Origin: Parabacteroides sp.
Lineage (GTDB): Bacteria > Bacteroidota > Bacteroidia > Bacteroidales > Tannerellaceae
Length of the DNA stretch: 64,000 nucleotides
Direction: 5' to 3'
Assembly (NCBI GenBank): GCA_017481945.1
Contig: JAFUOJ010000011.1
Span: 1-64,000 of the forward strand
The notes below the pieces were generated by a model. The model worked only from the letters and a program-made list of their open reading frames with translations. It did not search any database and was not told the DNA's origin. A program made the translations under genes and the position numbers. Below, piece after piece: positions 9,003 through 18,606 of the stretch. Positions within the stretch are counted from its first letter, which is position 1. Every line of letters starts with the position of its first letter.

Positions 9003-10037
9003 TCAATCAAAATATTGGATATTTTTTCTATTTACAATTACATAGATAATAACAGGAGCCCCTAATAAAGGGGTCACTGCGTTCAAAGGGAAAACATTAT
9101 TAGTTCCTGGTAACACCATCAATAAATTACAAAGTAATGCAACACAAGAACCAACTAATAAAGTAACGGGAACTAACATCTTATGATTAGAAGATCCTAA
9201 TAATAATCGAGCAATATGCGGAACCGCCAATCCTATGAATGAGATTGGACCACAAAAGGCCGTTGTCGTAGCAGTCAGTAACCCTGCACAAAAAAGGATA
9301 AGGATTCGAGTACGTTTAATTTTAATACCCAAATTGGCAGCATACATTTCCCCTAACAATAATGCATTTAATGGCTTTATTAATAAAATTGACAATAACA
9401 AACCAATCACAGTAAAGCCAACAAAATAGGGCAACTGCTGTAAGGAAACCCCTGAAAAGTTTCCAAGTCCCCACATAACAAAAGCATGAACCTTATCCGT
9501 CGAAGCATAATAATTCAATACAGAGATAAGAGAAGAGGCCAGATAACCAATCATAATCCCAATGATTAACAACATCACATTGTTTTTTACCTTTGCTGAA
9601 AAATAAATAATCAAGCCCAATACACAAACAGCCCCTCCAAATGCTGCTAAGATAACCGCCAAATAACCGCTGATAGGCAAATCAGCAACCAGACTTAAAG
9701 AGCCACCTAAATAGAGCATTACCGCTGCAACCCCTAAATTTGCTCCGTCACTTATACCTAAAATAGAAGGGCCTGCCAGTGGATTACGAAATAAAGTTTG
9801 CAATAACAATCCACTAACGGCTAAGGAAGCTCCGGCCAATAAAGCTGTCACGGCTTGCGGCAATCGACTTTGCCATACTATGTTTTGCCAAGCTAAATGC
9901 TCGGTTCCCTTTCCCATTAAAATATCTATTACACTTTCAATCGGAATGGAGACTGCACCGTATAATAACCCACCAGCCAATAAGATGGATAATAAAATCA
10001 ATAATAACGGATAAAAAATAAGAGCTTGCTTTTTCAT
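9003..10037 (-). CDS. FecCD family ABC transporter permease
   Basis: The 344-residue polytopic membrane protein has BtuC/FecCD landmarks: QSRLPQAVTALLAGASLAVSG, the LLQTLFRNPLAGPSILGISD coupling region and GPISFIGLAVPHIARLLLGS near the end. About ten transmembrane segments can be read from the hydrophobic runs. It works with the following ATPase to import an iron complex, heme or B12. The start MKKQALIFY at 10037 is chosen because a promoter (10043-10072) lies immediately upstream, so the longer frame starting at 10094 would not be transcribed. This leaves almost no leader. Confidence 0.88.
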   Translation of the reverse strand: MKKQALIFYPLLLILLSILLAGGLLYGAVSIPIESVIDILMGKGTEHLAWQNIVWQSRLPQAVTALLAGASLAVSGLLLQTLFRNPLAGPSILGISDGANLGVAAVMLYLGGSLSLVADLPISGYLAVILAAFGGAVCVLGLIIYFSAKVKNNVMLLIIGIMIGYLASSLISVLNYYASTDKVHAFVMWGLGNFSGVSLQQLPYFVGFTVIGLLLSILLIKPLNALLLGEMYAANLGIKIKRTRILILFCAGLLTATTTAFCGPISFIGLAVPHIARLLLGSSNHKMLVPVTLLVGSCVALLCNLLMVLPGTNNVFPLNAVTPLLGAPVIIYVIVNRKNIQYFD

Positions 10038-10042
10038 ATTCG

Positions 10043-10072
10043 CAAATATACATAGAAAAAACTGCTTCCAAA
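10043..10072 (-). promoter_or_regulatory. Promoter of the FecCD-type importer operon
   Basis: Reverse-strand TATATTTG (-7 box, 10043-10050) and TTTG (-33 box, 10069-10072) are separated by 18 bp. The box ends only 5 bp before the ATG at 10037, predicting a leaderless or near-leaderless mRNA. Confidence 0.6.
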
Positions 10073-10119
10073 AGTTCAACAATAAAACTTCCAAAAGCAG
10101 TTCAATCTTTTACTATCGC

Positions 10120-12657
10120 TTACATACTTTGTTGTTCTCCACCACCTGAGTTACTTTCTCCGCCACTCTTTGAATCATCATTACTAATACCGCGACGAAC
10201 TTTCTTAATCTGGCCTTTCATCGTACCGAAACGATAAGAGACACTCAAGCCAAACTCACGAGCACTACGCCAGTTCTTAGACATAGAAGAGAAACCATCT
10301 CCAACAATTGTAGACTCCATCTTCATGTGTTTCCAGAATGGGTTCTGCATTCTTAAAGAAACAGACAATTTCTTTTTCAAGAAGTCTTTACTAATATTCA
10401 TTCCTGCAAAATAGAAAGAAGAATATTCTCCCTGCAACTGAACTCGTGGACTAAAATATCCTCCGTTTAAATTAATACGGAAATCCTTTGGTAAAGTAAA
10501 CTGAGTACCAGCAAATATGCGTCCATCAAAGCCGTCATTACTCATACCCAAAGAAGAAGCTTTCAGATCCGTATAATTCATACCACCATTCATATAAATA
10601 CGGAACCATGTTGTCGGGGACCAGTTCCCATACAAGAACACACCTACTTGTTGTTTCTTTCCAATATTATCATACGTATTCCATAATGCGCCATTATATT
10701 GTGAACGAATATCAGTACTTGGGAAATCAGCCGTAAAGGTATAACGTTCGATAGAGTTATTAACAAACGTATAACTTAAGCTGGCATTCACACTAAACTT
10801 CTGCGTAAACTTACTGAAGTTTAAGTTCAAATTATTACTCTTCTCCGAATCCAAATTGGGATTACCCTGAGAAATATTCTGTGGATTCGCATCATTGATA
10901 TAAGGATTCAAATACCAAATACCCGGACGTTGAATACGCATATTATAACCAAGGCGTATTTGCGAAGACATATCTAATTGATAAGTGAACACTGCATTGG
11001 GAACAAGATCAAAATAATCCGTATCAAAATTCATATCCGGCTTTTTCTCAAATTCTGCACTCAAGCTTGTTCCTTCAGCACGTACTCCCGCTTTAATCCC
11101 GAATTTATTTAAACGGACTAAATAGCCTAAGTAAGCAGAATAAATATGCTGCGTATGATGGAACTGACTATTATCTCTCGAATGATCTTCCCAGACTTTA
11201 GTGGAATCATTATAGATTTGTTCCAACGTATTACTCTTATTCTGTCGATTGATATATTTCACACCAACCTCCAATGTCTGCTTCTTAAATAAAGGTGTTG
11301 TATAATCAACTTGTCCCGTATGTTCTACGGTAGAAGCGTCATTAATGTTCCATTTGGGATATTCATCAGCTAAATAATAACCTACTTCATCTGATAATTC
11401 TGTACGACTTTCATTATCATTGGGAGATTGGCTGAAGCGATAAGAGACGGTCAACAGTTCATCCTTTTTCTTCGTCGAATGCTGATAATCGACATTTACG
11501 TCAGTAGATCCGAAAGTTCCTTCCGAAACACTATTTCGATGATATTTATAGATAGGATCTATTGCTGTCCCACTAACTGGATTTAAAACAGCGTCCAATT
11601 CTGATAAATTCTTAGATTTACCTCTAAATAGGTTTACACCTACACTTAACAGGTTCAATGTATCAATCTCATAACTTGCCTCTAAATTTCCATATTGAAA
11701 CGGACCTTTATGTTTACTTCTTCCCTTTTCTATTAACTGTGTAGAGGCTCCATCTGCCAACATATCAACATCTGTCATACGTTCACTGTATGAATCATTC
11801 CACGGAGAATTCCGATAATTATACCCATAATTACCTGTAACACCGAACTTACCTGCCTTTACAGAAAGATAAGCACCACCACCAACACTACCTAACGTAC
11901 TGGCATTTGCACGAACAGTCCCTGTATACCCCTGTATCGCATTCTTTGTTGTGATGATATTAATAATACCTCCTACACCTTCTGCATCATATTTTGCCCC
12001 AGGATCCGTAATCACTTCTATATTTTTAATTGAACTAGCAGGCATACTTTTCAACACATCGGAGGCATTATCTCCACTCAACAAGTTAGAAGGTTTACCG
12101 TTCATATAAATTTTATAGTTAGAAGAACCTTTTAACTGAATCTTATCTTCTCCATCCACTGTAACCATCGGTACTTTACGGAACATATCCAGTGCATTAC
12201 TTGTCGTAGCTTCCGGATCATCTTCCAAACTATAGGTCAACTTATCCACTTCGACTTTCACTAAAGGCTTCTGGGCAGTCACTGTAACCCCTTTCAATTG
12301 CTGCGTATCATCTTGCATAAGCAATTTTCCAAAATCCATTACCTTTTTATTTGCAGAAAGCGTAAAAGTTTTTTGAGCAGGCACTTTCCCTAAAGATTCC
12401 AATAACATTACATATTTTCCCGGCTTATTCATCGTAGCAGTAAACTTACCATCTTCGTCACAAGCCAATAGCTTTACCAGATTTTTAGGTGCAGACGCTA
12501 ACGCAATACGTAAAGTCACATAAGGTACTGACTCATTAGTCAGAGAATCAATCACCTGCCCTTTTATTGTAAAAGTTGCAGATACATTTTCCTTTTGTGC
12601 AAATAAAGGAATTGCTACAAATAGGAACAACACGAAATAGAGTAATTTTTCTTTCAT
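10120..12657 (-). CDS. TonB-dependent-receptor-like outer membrane beta-barrel protein (OMP_b-brl_3 type)
   Basis: The 845 residues comprise a signal peptide (about 1-21, ending LFAQ), a carboxypeptidase-regulatory-like beta-sandwich (about 28-115), a plug region (about 125-225, with YKIYMNGKPSNLLSG and the conserved SIKNIEVITDPGAKYDAEG) and a 22-strand-type barrel to about 815. A hydrophilic Ser/Gly/Asp tail closes it. This is the outer membrane beta-barrel family 3 layout found in Bacteroidetes. The tail after the last barrel strand is unusual because classical barrels end on an aromatic residue. It sits next to the FecCD operon on the same strand but has its own probable promoter box (reverse TATATTTG, 12695-12702). 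A link in substrate is possible and unproven. Confidence 0.82.
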   Translation of the reverse strand: MKEKLLYFVLFLFVAIPLFAQKENVSATFTIKGQVIDSLTNESVPYVTLRIALASAPKNLVKLLACDEDGKFTATMNKPGKYVMLLESLGKVPAQKTFTLSANKKVMDFGKLLMQDDTQQLKGVTVTAQKPLVKVEVDKLTYSLEDDPEATTSNALDMFRKVPMVTVDGEDKIQLKGSSNYKIYMNGKPSNLLSGDNASDVLKSMPASSIKNIEVITDPGAKYDAEGVGGIINIITTKNAIQGYTGTVRANASTLGSVGGGAYLSVKAGKFGVTGNYGYNYRNSPWNDSYSERMTDVDMLADGASTQLIEKGRSKHKGPFQYGNLEASYEIDTLNLLSVGVNLFRGKSKNLSELDAVLNPVSGTAIDPIYKYHRNSVSEGTFGSTDVNVDYQHSTKKKDELLTVSYRFSQSPNDNESRTELSDEVGYYLADEYPKWNINDASTVEHTGQVDYTTPLFKKQTLEVGVKYINRQNKSNTLEQIYNDSTKVWEDHSRDNSQFHHTQHIYSAYLGYLVRLNKFGIKAGVRAEGTSLSAEFEKKPDMNFDTDYFDLVPNAVFTYQLDMSSQIRLGYNMRIQRPGIWYLNPYINDANPQNISQGNPNLDSEKSNNLNLNFSKFTQKFSVNASLSYTFVNNSIERYTFTADFPSTDIRSQYNGALWNTYDNIGKKQQVGVFLYGNWSPTTWFRIYMNGGMNYTDLKASSLGMSNDGFDGRIFAGTQFTLPKDFRINLNGGYFSPRVQLQGEYSSFYFAGMNISKDFLKKKLSVSLRMQNPFWKHMKMESTIVGDGFSSMSKNWRSAREFGLSVSYRFGTMKGQIKKVRRGISNDDSKSGGESNSGGGEQQSM

Positions 12658-12787
12658 TTCACTCAAAGATTTAGATTTAATAATTAAAACTACGCAAATA
12701 TAGTTATATCTACAACACCATCATATAGCATTGGCATAAAAAATTGCAAAAGTTGTGTTTGTATGTTCTTTTTCTGCAAAATTCCCC

Positions 12788-12795
12788 TATTTTTG
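12788..12795 (+). promoter_or_regulatory. Promoter -7 box for the exported nitroreductase gene
   Basis: TATTTTTG fits TAnnTTTG, 30 bp upstream of the ATG at 12826. A TTTG at 12758-12761 is further away than usual (26 bp). Confidence 0.4.
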
Positions 12796-12825
12796 TAGCT
12801 AACATACATTAAAATAGATAAGTTT

Positions 12826-13467
12826 ATGAGAAAGTTAGCATTTATTTTTACAACACTATTACTAATTACAACTATGCAAGCCCAAGATTTAAAAGTTATA
12901 AAGTTAAACGCACCAGATAAGAGTCGAGGTAGCTCTGTCATGAAAGCGTTGTCCGACCGTCATTCTGACCGAGAGTATGACTCTACAGACCTAAGCAAGC
13001 AGGATCTATCTGATTTATTATGGGCTGCCAATGGTATTAATCGCACCGACGGCAAAAGAACAGCTCCCTCCGCTCTAAACAAACAGGATGTGGATATTTA
13101 TGTGATTATGAAAGAAGGAGCTTACCTATACGATGCAAAATCAAACAGCCTACAACCAATCGCAAAAGGAGACCACCGCAAAGCAGTAGCAGGTAGACAA
13201 GATTTTGTAATGGCTGCTCCAGTCAGCCTGGTATTAGTCTCAGACCTTTCTCGTTTCGGTAATATATCCAATAAAGAACATGTTAAATTAATGGCAGCTG
13301 TAGACGCCGGATGTGTATGTCAAAATATCAATCTATTTTGCGCAGCAACGGGGTTAGAAACAGTGCCTCGTGCTTCTATGGATATAGACGCGCTAAAGCA
13401 AATTCTCAAATTGACAGATAGTCAATTACCTCTTATGAATAATCCAGTAGGATATCCAAAGAAGTAA
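12826..13467 (+). CDS. Exported nitroreductase-family (SagB/ThcOx-like) oxidoreductase
   Basis: The 213-residue protein has a signal peptide (about 1-20, TTMQAQ). The nitroreductase fold begins with ALSDRHSDREYDSTDLSKQDLSDLLWAANGINR, in which the RxSxR-like start and the LLWAANG helix are typical FMN-contacting elements. Further landmarks are RTAPSALNKQDVDIYV and AAVDAGCVCQNINLFCAATG. Enzymes of this family use FMN and NAD(P)H to reduce nitro or quinone groups or to oxidise thiazolines. Export of an FMN enzyme is unusual, though similar exported nitroreductases occur in Bacteroidetes. The nearby cysteines CVC and C might bind metal or form disulfides; this is speculative. The second GH2 gene follows 37 bp downstream and may be co-transcribed. 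Confidence 0.75.
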   Translation: MRKLAFIFTTLLLITTMQAQDLKVIKLNAPDKSRGSSVMKALSDRHSDREYDSTDLSKQDLSDLLWAANGINRTDGKRTAPSALNKQDVDIYVIMKEGAYLYDAKSNSLQPIAKGDHRKAVAGRQDFVMAAPVSLVLVSDLSRFGNISNKEHVKLMAAVDAGCVCQNINLFCAATGLETVPRASMDIDALKQILKLTDSQLPLMNNPVGYPKK

Positions 13468-13504
13468 CCCCAAAGATTAATAGTTTATTTTAAATTAATA
13501 AGTT

Positions 13505-16195
13505 ATGAAAAACATTTTTATCGGTATCTGTTTATTCCTTAATATCTGCTTTTTACAAGCACAAACACCAAACTATTATCGAAATCCCGATCGAATCTAT
13601 TTAGATTCTAAAGAGGGACATCAAGGGAATTTTGTTTGGAAAATGTACAAGGCCGGTGATGTAAAAGAGTCAGCCGAGAAGATTTCGCAACCCGGTTATT
13701 CAACCAGCCAATGGTTACCCGCTATCGTTCCGGGGACTGTTCTGAACTCATTGGTTCATAACAAAGTCTATCCTGAACCTTACTACGGGATGAATAATAA
13801 GTTAGATAAGAATATCATTCCTGACTTAGCGAAAGTAGGGCGTGATTTTTATACCTACTGGTTTCGTACTGAATTTGATGTACCTCAAAGTTATCAGGGC
13901 AAGGTTGTTTGGTTGCAGGTAGACGGTATCAACTATCGGGCAGAGATATGGGTAAATGGCCATCTATTAGGAAACATGTCCGGAATGTTTAAGCCGGACT
14001 ATATCGACATCACCGACTTCGCTCATATCGGTCAGAAAAACGCATTAGCTATTAAGGTATATCCAGTCGATATGCCGGGGACAATCAAACCCAAACAATG
14101 GGGTGCAGCCGGAGAGTTCCACAATGGGGGAGACGGAATCATCGGCTTAAATACAACTATGCTTATGAGTGTAGGTTGGGACTTCACCTTTAACGATGGT
14201 ATCCGCGATCGCAATACTGGAATCTGGAAAAATATTAGCTTATACGCCACAAACAAAGCGGTACTCCGTCATCCGTTTATCAAATCAGAACTCGCTAAGC
14301 CTAATTATGACTTGGCCAAGGAGACTGTTAGCGTAGAGGTTAGTAATCCAACATTGGAAAGTCTCAAATGTACAGTAAAAGGAGAAATCGTTGGTGAAAA
14401 CATCTCTTTTAGTAAAGAGGTCAATCTCTTTAGAGGAGAGACCCAAGAGGTTACTTTCACTCCTGAAGAATTTCCGCAGTTAACCATCAAGAATCCACGT
14501 CTTTGGTGGCCACTGTTCAAAGGGAATCCGGAACTATACGAATTAAAACTGACAGTAAGTGTAGACGGGAAAATTTCCGATGAAACAAAAACACGCTTTG
14601 GTATTCGAGAAATTACTTCCGATCAGAATACCCCTGACCATTCACGTCAGTTCTACGTAAATGGTAAAAAGATATTCATCCGCGGAACAAACTGGATCCC
14701 CGAAGCAATGTTACGTAATTCAGACAAACGTACCTACGCAGAGCTTCGATATACAAAGCAATCCGGTATTAACCTCATCCGTATGTGGGGTGGTGGTATT
14801 GCCGAATCTGATTACTTCTTCCAATTGTGTGACGAAATGGGATTAATGGTATGGCAAGAATTTTGGATGACTGGTGATACCAAACATCCTCATGATAAAA
14901 ATCTATATTTAAGCAATGTCGAAGCTACAGTTAAACGCCTTCGAAATCATCCTTCATTGGCATATTACGTTTCTTCTAATGAAAGTACCGAAATGCCAGA
15001 AGCCAAGGATTTAATCATGAAACTGGATGGAACTCGAGGATACCAAATGCAATCCGAATGTGACGGTATTCATGATGGCAGTCCCTACAAGCAGGTTAAC
15101 CCTATGCAGCATTACGAGAATACGGCTTCTCCTCGTGGTAGCCGTGTAGATGGTTTCAATCCGGAATATGGTTCACCGACCATTCCCACAGTTGAGACCC
15201 TACGTGAAGTCATGGACGAAAAAGATCTTTGGCCTATCAACAAAGAGGTTTGGGATTATCACGATGGTGGTGGTTTCCATTTGATGTCTACGATGTACAA
15301 GGATTTGACAAACAACTATGGGCCTTCTTCTTCCATCGAAGAGTTTGCCACCAAAGGACAATTTGTTGGAGCAATGAACTCTAAATCTATTTGGGAAGTA
15401 TGGAATTACAATAAACTACACTATGGCGATCGCTATGCGTCCGGCCTTTTATTCTGGTATCATAACTGTCCGGTCAGCCAAGTATGTGGTCGTATGTGGG
15501 ACTATACGCTGGAGCCAACCGCTTCACTTTATCATACACAAAATGCGTTAGAACCATTGCATGCCCAATTTGATTACTTGAAAAATACAGTTTCCGTTTA
15601 CAACGACTATTATCAAGCATTCAAAAACTACAAAGTGACAGCCGAAATATATGACTTGAATAGTAAGAAAGTATGGAGCAAGAGCCAACAGATTGATATT
15701 CCGGAAGACGGTGTAGTCAATGACATCTTCACAATTGATTTCCCGGCAAACATCACACAGGTTCACTTCATCAAGCTGCGCCTATATGATGATAAGAAGA
15801 AAGAAATTGCAAACACATTCTATTGGCGTTCAAACGACAAGTATGAAGGGAGTAAAACACTTACCGGTCCTACTTCATCCGGTTTTGAAGATCTATCTAA
15901 GTTGAAGCAAGTACAGTTGAAGACACAATACAAGGTATATCAAGAAAACGGCCGTCATTTTATTAAGGCAGAAATCAAGAATACCTCTTCCACTCTGGCA
16001 TTCTTCACTCAACTTCAATTATTGGATGAAAATCGGATGCCAGTCCGTCCAAGTTTCTATGCCGACAACTTTTTCTCTCTGTTACCAGGGGAAAGTAAAT
16101 CGATAGTCATCGAAACCGCGATGAGTGATATGCCAGCCAAACCTATCTTTGTAGTTAAAGGTTGGAACGTAAAACCCAAAGAATTTAAACTCTAA
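13505..16195 (+). CDS. Secreted GH2 glycoside hydrolase (beta-mannosidase/exo-glucosaminidase-like)
   Basis: The 896-residue protein has a signal peptide (about 1-20). It has the long GH2 plan of beta-mannosidases and CsxA-type exo-beta-D-glucosaminidases: sugar-binding domain (LQVDGINYRAEIWVNG), Ig-like domain, TIM barrel (FYVNGKKIFIRGTNWIPEA, INLIRMWGGGIAESDYFF) and C-terminal beta domains. The proposed acid/base is E493 in SSNESTEMP and the nucleophile E554 in GFNPEYGSP. The NWIPE and RMWGGG words favour the mannosidase/glucosaminidase branch over beta-galactosidase. The substrate remains open. The coding region is followed by a strong terminator (16221-16262). Confidence 0.82.
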   Translation: MKNIFIGICLFLNICFLQAQTPNYYRNPDRIYLDSKEGHQGNFVWKMYKAGDVKESAEKISQPGYSTSQWLPAIVPGTVLNSLVHNKVYPEPYYGMNNKLDKNIIPDLAKVGRDFYTYWFRTEFDVPQSYQGKVVWLQVDGINYRAEIWVNGHLLGNMSGMFKPDYIDITDFAHIGQKNALAIKVYPVDMPGTIKPKQWGAAGEFHNGGDGIIGLNTTMLMSVGWDFTFNDGIRDRNTGIWKNISLYATNKAVLRHPFIKSELAKPNYDLAKETVSVEVSNPTLESLKCTVKGEIVGENISFSKEVNLFRGETQEVTFTPEEFPQLTIKNPRLWWPLFKGNPELYELKLTVSVDGKISDETKTRFGIREITSDQNTPDHSRQFYVNGKKIFIRGTNWIPEAMLRNSDKRTYAELRYTKQSGINLIRMWGGGIAESDYFFQLCDEMGLMVWQEFWMTGDTKHPHDKNLYLSNVEATVKRLRNHPSLAYYVSSNESTEMPEAKDLIMKLDGTRGYQMQSECDGIHDGSPYKQVNPMQHYENTASPRGSRVDGFNPEYGSPTIPTVETLREVMDEKDLWPINKEVWDYHDGGGFHLMSTMYKDLTNNYGPSSSIEEFATKGQFVGAMNSKSIWEVWNYNKLHYGDRYASGLLFWYHNCPVSQVCGRMWDYTLEPTASLYHTQNALEPLHAQFDYLKNTVSVYNDYYQAFKNYKVTAEIYDLNSKKVWSKSQQIDIPEDGVVNDIFTIDFPANITQVHFIKLRLYDDKKKEIANTFYWRSNDKYEGSKTLTGPTSSGFEDLSKLKQVQLKTQYKVYQENGRHFIKAEIKNTSSTLAFFTQLQLLDENRMPVRPSFYADNFFSLLPGESKSIVIETAMSDMPAKPIFVVKGWNVKPKEFKL

Positions 16196-16220
16196 AGGGA
16201 ATCTTTAAATCATACTTTAT

Positions 16221-16262
16221 AAGGTGTTTTGAGAATGCTAAAAGAACTTCTCAAAACACCTT
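16221..16262 (+). terminator. Terminator after the second GH2 gene
   Basis: A perfect 15-bp stem pairs 16221-16235 (AAGGTGTTTTGAGAA) with 16248-16262, with a 12-nt loop and a T-rich 3' side. Confidence 0.8.
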
Positions 16263-16319
16263 ATTTCTGTAATAGACAATCCTTACACCTCTTTCCTTAC
16301 ATATTTTTAAAATCGAACA

Positions 16320-16352
16320 TTTGTCTCAACCTGAATTGTTTGCGTACTTTTG
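16320..16352 (+). promoter_or_regulatory. Promoter of the metallophosphoesterase-yjbQ operon
   Basis: TTTG (16320-16323) and TACTTTTG (16345-16352) are 21 bp apart, matching the Bacteroidetes -33/-7 consensus. Its position rules out the TTG codon at 16321 as a translation start and supports ATG 16369. Confidence 0.75.
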
Positions 16353-16368
16353 CCAAAAATTTATCTCT

Positions 16369-17460
16369 ATGCTAAAGATTTTCATTCTCCCTATAAGTCT
16401 CTATCTGGCAGGAAACATCTATATTTTCTACAGAGGGGCACAGGCTTTAAGTTCACAATCATTCGGTGTCAAAGTATTACTGAGCGTACTATTTTGGAGT
16501 GGGGCTCTTTCATTTTTCGTAAGTTTCTTAGGACGCAATGTGAAGTTTCCAATTGCATTAGCCCATACTTTCTATGAAGTAGGAAGTAGTTGGTTAGTGT
16601 TTACGCTATACATGGTGACCTGTTTACTTCTTTTCGACCTGTTTAAACTTTTCAACATCACGTTCAAATATAGCTTTTATCTCTCTTCATTACTGACTAT
16701 CTGCTTATTAAGTCACGGATATTATAACTATCGTCATCCACAAACAAAAGTTTTCAACATCGTTATCAACAAGCCAATTGTTCATAATCAACAACCTTTA
16801 AAGGTAGTGGCAGTCAGTGATGTTCATTTAGGTAACGGAACCGGGAAGGGACAACTGAAGCGATATGTTGAGATGATTAATGCCCAACACCCCGATCTTA
16901 TTTTAATCGGAGGTGACTTAATAGACAACAGTGTCATTCCTTTGTACGCAGAACGTATGCAAGAAGAGCTTTCACAACTTAAAGCCCCATTAGGGATTTA
17001 TATGGTTCCCGGGAATCATGAATCCTTTAGTGATATTCATAAATGTAAAACTTTTCTGCAAGAAACTCCAATCCAAATGTTACGCGATACAGTCGTCACT
17101 CTCCCCAACAATATTCAGTTAGTTGGACGGGATGATCGCACCAACAAATCACGACTCTCTTTGCAAGCACTCACTAAAAAGATTGATCCGTCAAAACCCG
17201 TTATACTATTAGATCATCAGCCTTATGACCTTTCAGAGACGGAAAAGAACGGGATAGACCTTCAATTCAGTGGACATACACATCGCGGACAGATATGGCC
17301 GATAAGCCTCATCACCGACTATCTGTTTGACCAGAGTTACGGGTATCGTCAATGGGGAAACAGTCATATTTATGTCTCATCTGGCTTATCTCTTTGGGGA
17401 CCTCCTTTCCGGATTGGCACAAATAGCGAAATGGTAATATTTAATATACAATGTAAATAA
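16369..17460 (+). CDS. Membrane-anchored metallophosphoesterase (calcineurin-like), copy 1
   Basis: Of the 363 residues, the first ~125 hold about four hydrophobic transmembrane helices. A cytosolic or periplasmic calcineurin-like domain follows (about 140-360). Metal-binding motifs are complete: SDVHLGNG, GGDLID, VPGNHES and the paired-His GHTHRGQIWP. This is the YkuE/YaeI-like arrangement, and related enzymes act on lipid or nucleotide phosphoesters, but the substrate is not known. It is first in a three-gene run with a paralogue 4 bp downstream and yjbQ after that. Confidence 0.82.
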   Translation: MLKIFILPISLYLAGNIYIFYRGAQALSSQSFGVKVLLSVLFWSGALSFFVSFLGRNVKFPIALAHTFYEVGSSWLVFTLYMVTCLLLFDLFKLFNITFKYSFYLSSLLTICLLSHGYYNYRHPQTKVFNIVINKPIVHNQQPLKVVAVSDVHLGNGTGKGQLKRYVEMINAQHPDLILIGGDLIDNSVIPLYAERMQEELSQLKAPLGIYMVPGNHESFSDIHKCKTFLQETPIQMLRDTVVTLPNNIQLVGRDDRTNKSRLSLQALTKKIDPSKPVILLDHQPYDLSETEKNGIDLQFSGHTHRGQIWPISLITDYLFDQSYGYRQWGNSHIYVSSGLSLWGPPFRIGTNSEMVIFNIQCK

Positions 17461-17464
17461 TGTA

Positions 17465-18592
17465 ATGAAAGTATTCCTACAGTCCATCGTTGCCCAACTC
17501 TTACTCAATCCCTACATTTTTTGGAGAGGTTATCAAGCGATTCCTCCCAAAAAGAGTTGGCGAATCCCTTATATCCTATTCTTTATCATCGAACTTGCGA
17601 TTTTCTTCATTGGATTTTTCTTCCATAAGATATTGCCAGACGATAGTATGGTCACGATTCTATACATCTGTAATACATGGTATATTGCTTCCATTTACAT
17701 TACACTTTCACTCCTATTCATCGAATTTTTAAAACTGAGTGATCGTTTCTTCCACTGGTTTCCTCATTGGGTTACCCACCATCAAAAACAGACGAAACTG
17801 ACTCTCTTTTTCCTAATCATTGCTTTTATCACAGGATTAATGTACCATGCGTATCGTGCAGTGGCTTACCCAACCGTTAAACACGTCAGTCTTACATTAC
17901 CGAAAGGGAGTAGTGATCGGGATAGTTTAACCATTGTCATGATGAGTGATCTCCATATCGGAGAAATTATCGGGAAACCGCTGGTTCAACGTTATGTGCA
18001 AATGAGTAATGAACAACATCCCGACATGGTCGTCTTAGTTGGCGATATCATGGATTACGAATCCCGCTTTGCAGAGAAAGCCCGTATAGAAGAGGACCTG
18101 CAACAATTAAAAGCGCCATTAGGAGTATACATCGTAAATGGGAATCACGAGTATCGTGCGAATCGCATAGCAAAGTATCGTTGGTTAAAAAAGACAGGCG
18201 CTACACTACTAATTGATTCCGTAGCTATGCCTGATTCCTCCTTCTATTTAATTGGGCGAGATGACTATATCAACAAGAAAAGAGCGACTCTCCATCGATT
18301 GATGACAAGCATTGATACAACCAAACCTATCATTGTTTTGGATCACCAACCTTGGTCACTGGCAGAAATGCGGATGAATCACGTTGATTTGGGTTTGCAT
18401 GGACATACACACAATGGGCAATTATGGCCCTACCCCATTCTAATGAAACTAATCTACGAATGTCCTTACGGATATCACCAAAAAGGGCCGACTCAATTTT
18501 ACGTATCTTCCGGTATTGGAGTTGCCGGAGCTCCCTATCGAGTCGGAACCCGGTCAGAAATGGTAGTATTGCACATTCGGTTTATTAATTAA
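17465..18592 (+). CDS. Membrane-anchored metallophosphoesterase (calcineurin-like), copy 2
   Basis: The 375-residue paralogue of the preceding gene has the same plan: four N-terminal hydrophobic segments (to about residue 130), then SDLHIGE, VGDIMD, NGNHEY and GHTHNGQLWP. The two proteins share motifs and spacing but are clearly diverged, so the tandem pair is old. It starts 4 bp after the previous stop and is followed 14 bp later by yjbQ, implying co-transcription. All metal ligands appear intact, so both copies are probably active, perhaps on different substrates. Confidence 0.82.
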   Translation: MKVFLQSIVAQLLLNPYIFWRGYQAIPPKKSWRIPYILFFIIELAIFFIGFFFHKILPDDSMVTILYICNTWYIASIYITLSLLFIEFLKLSDRFFHWFPHWVTHHQKQTKLTLFFLIIAFITGLMYHAYRAVAYPTVKHVSLTLPKGSSDRDSLTIVMMSDLHIGEIIGKPLVQRYVQMSNEQHPDMVVLVGDIMDYESRFAEKARIEEDLQQLKAPLGVYIVNGNHEYRANRIAKYRWLKKTGATLLIDSVAMPDSSFYLIGRDDYINKKRATLHRLMTSIDTTKPIIVLDHQPWSLAEMRMNHVDLGLHGHTHNGQLWPYPILMKLIYECPYGYHQKGPTQFYVSSGIGVAGAPYRVGTRSEMVVLHIRFIN

Positions 18593-18606
18593 CTTATAGC
18601 ATTTAT

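Noticed and set aside
510-16195. Polysaccharide utilization locus joining the two GH2 genes
   Set aside because: No SusC/SusD pair or hybrid two-component sensor lies between them, and unrelated housekeeping genes on the other strand intervene.
16321-16368. TTG start giving a longer metallophosphoesterase
   Set aside because: The stretch overlaps a full -33/-7 promoter (16320-16352), so it would not be translated from that transcript.
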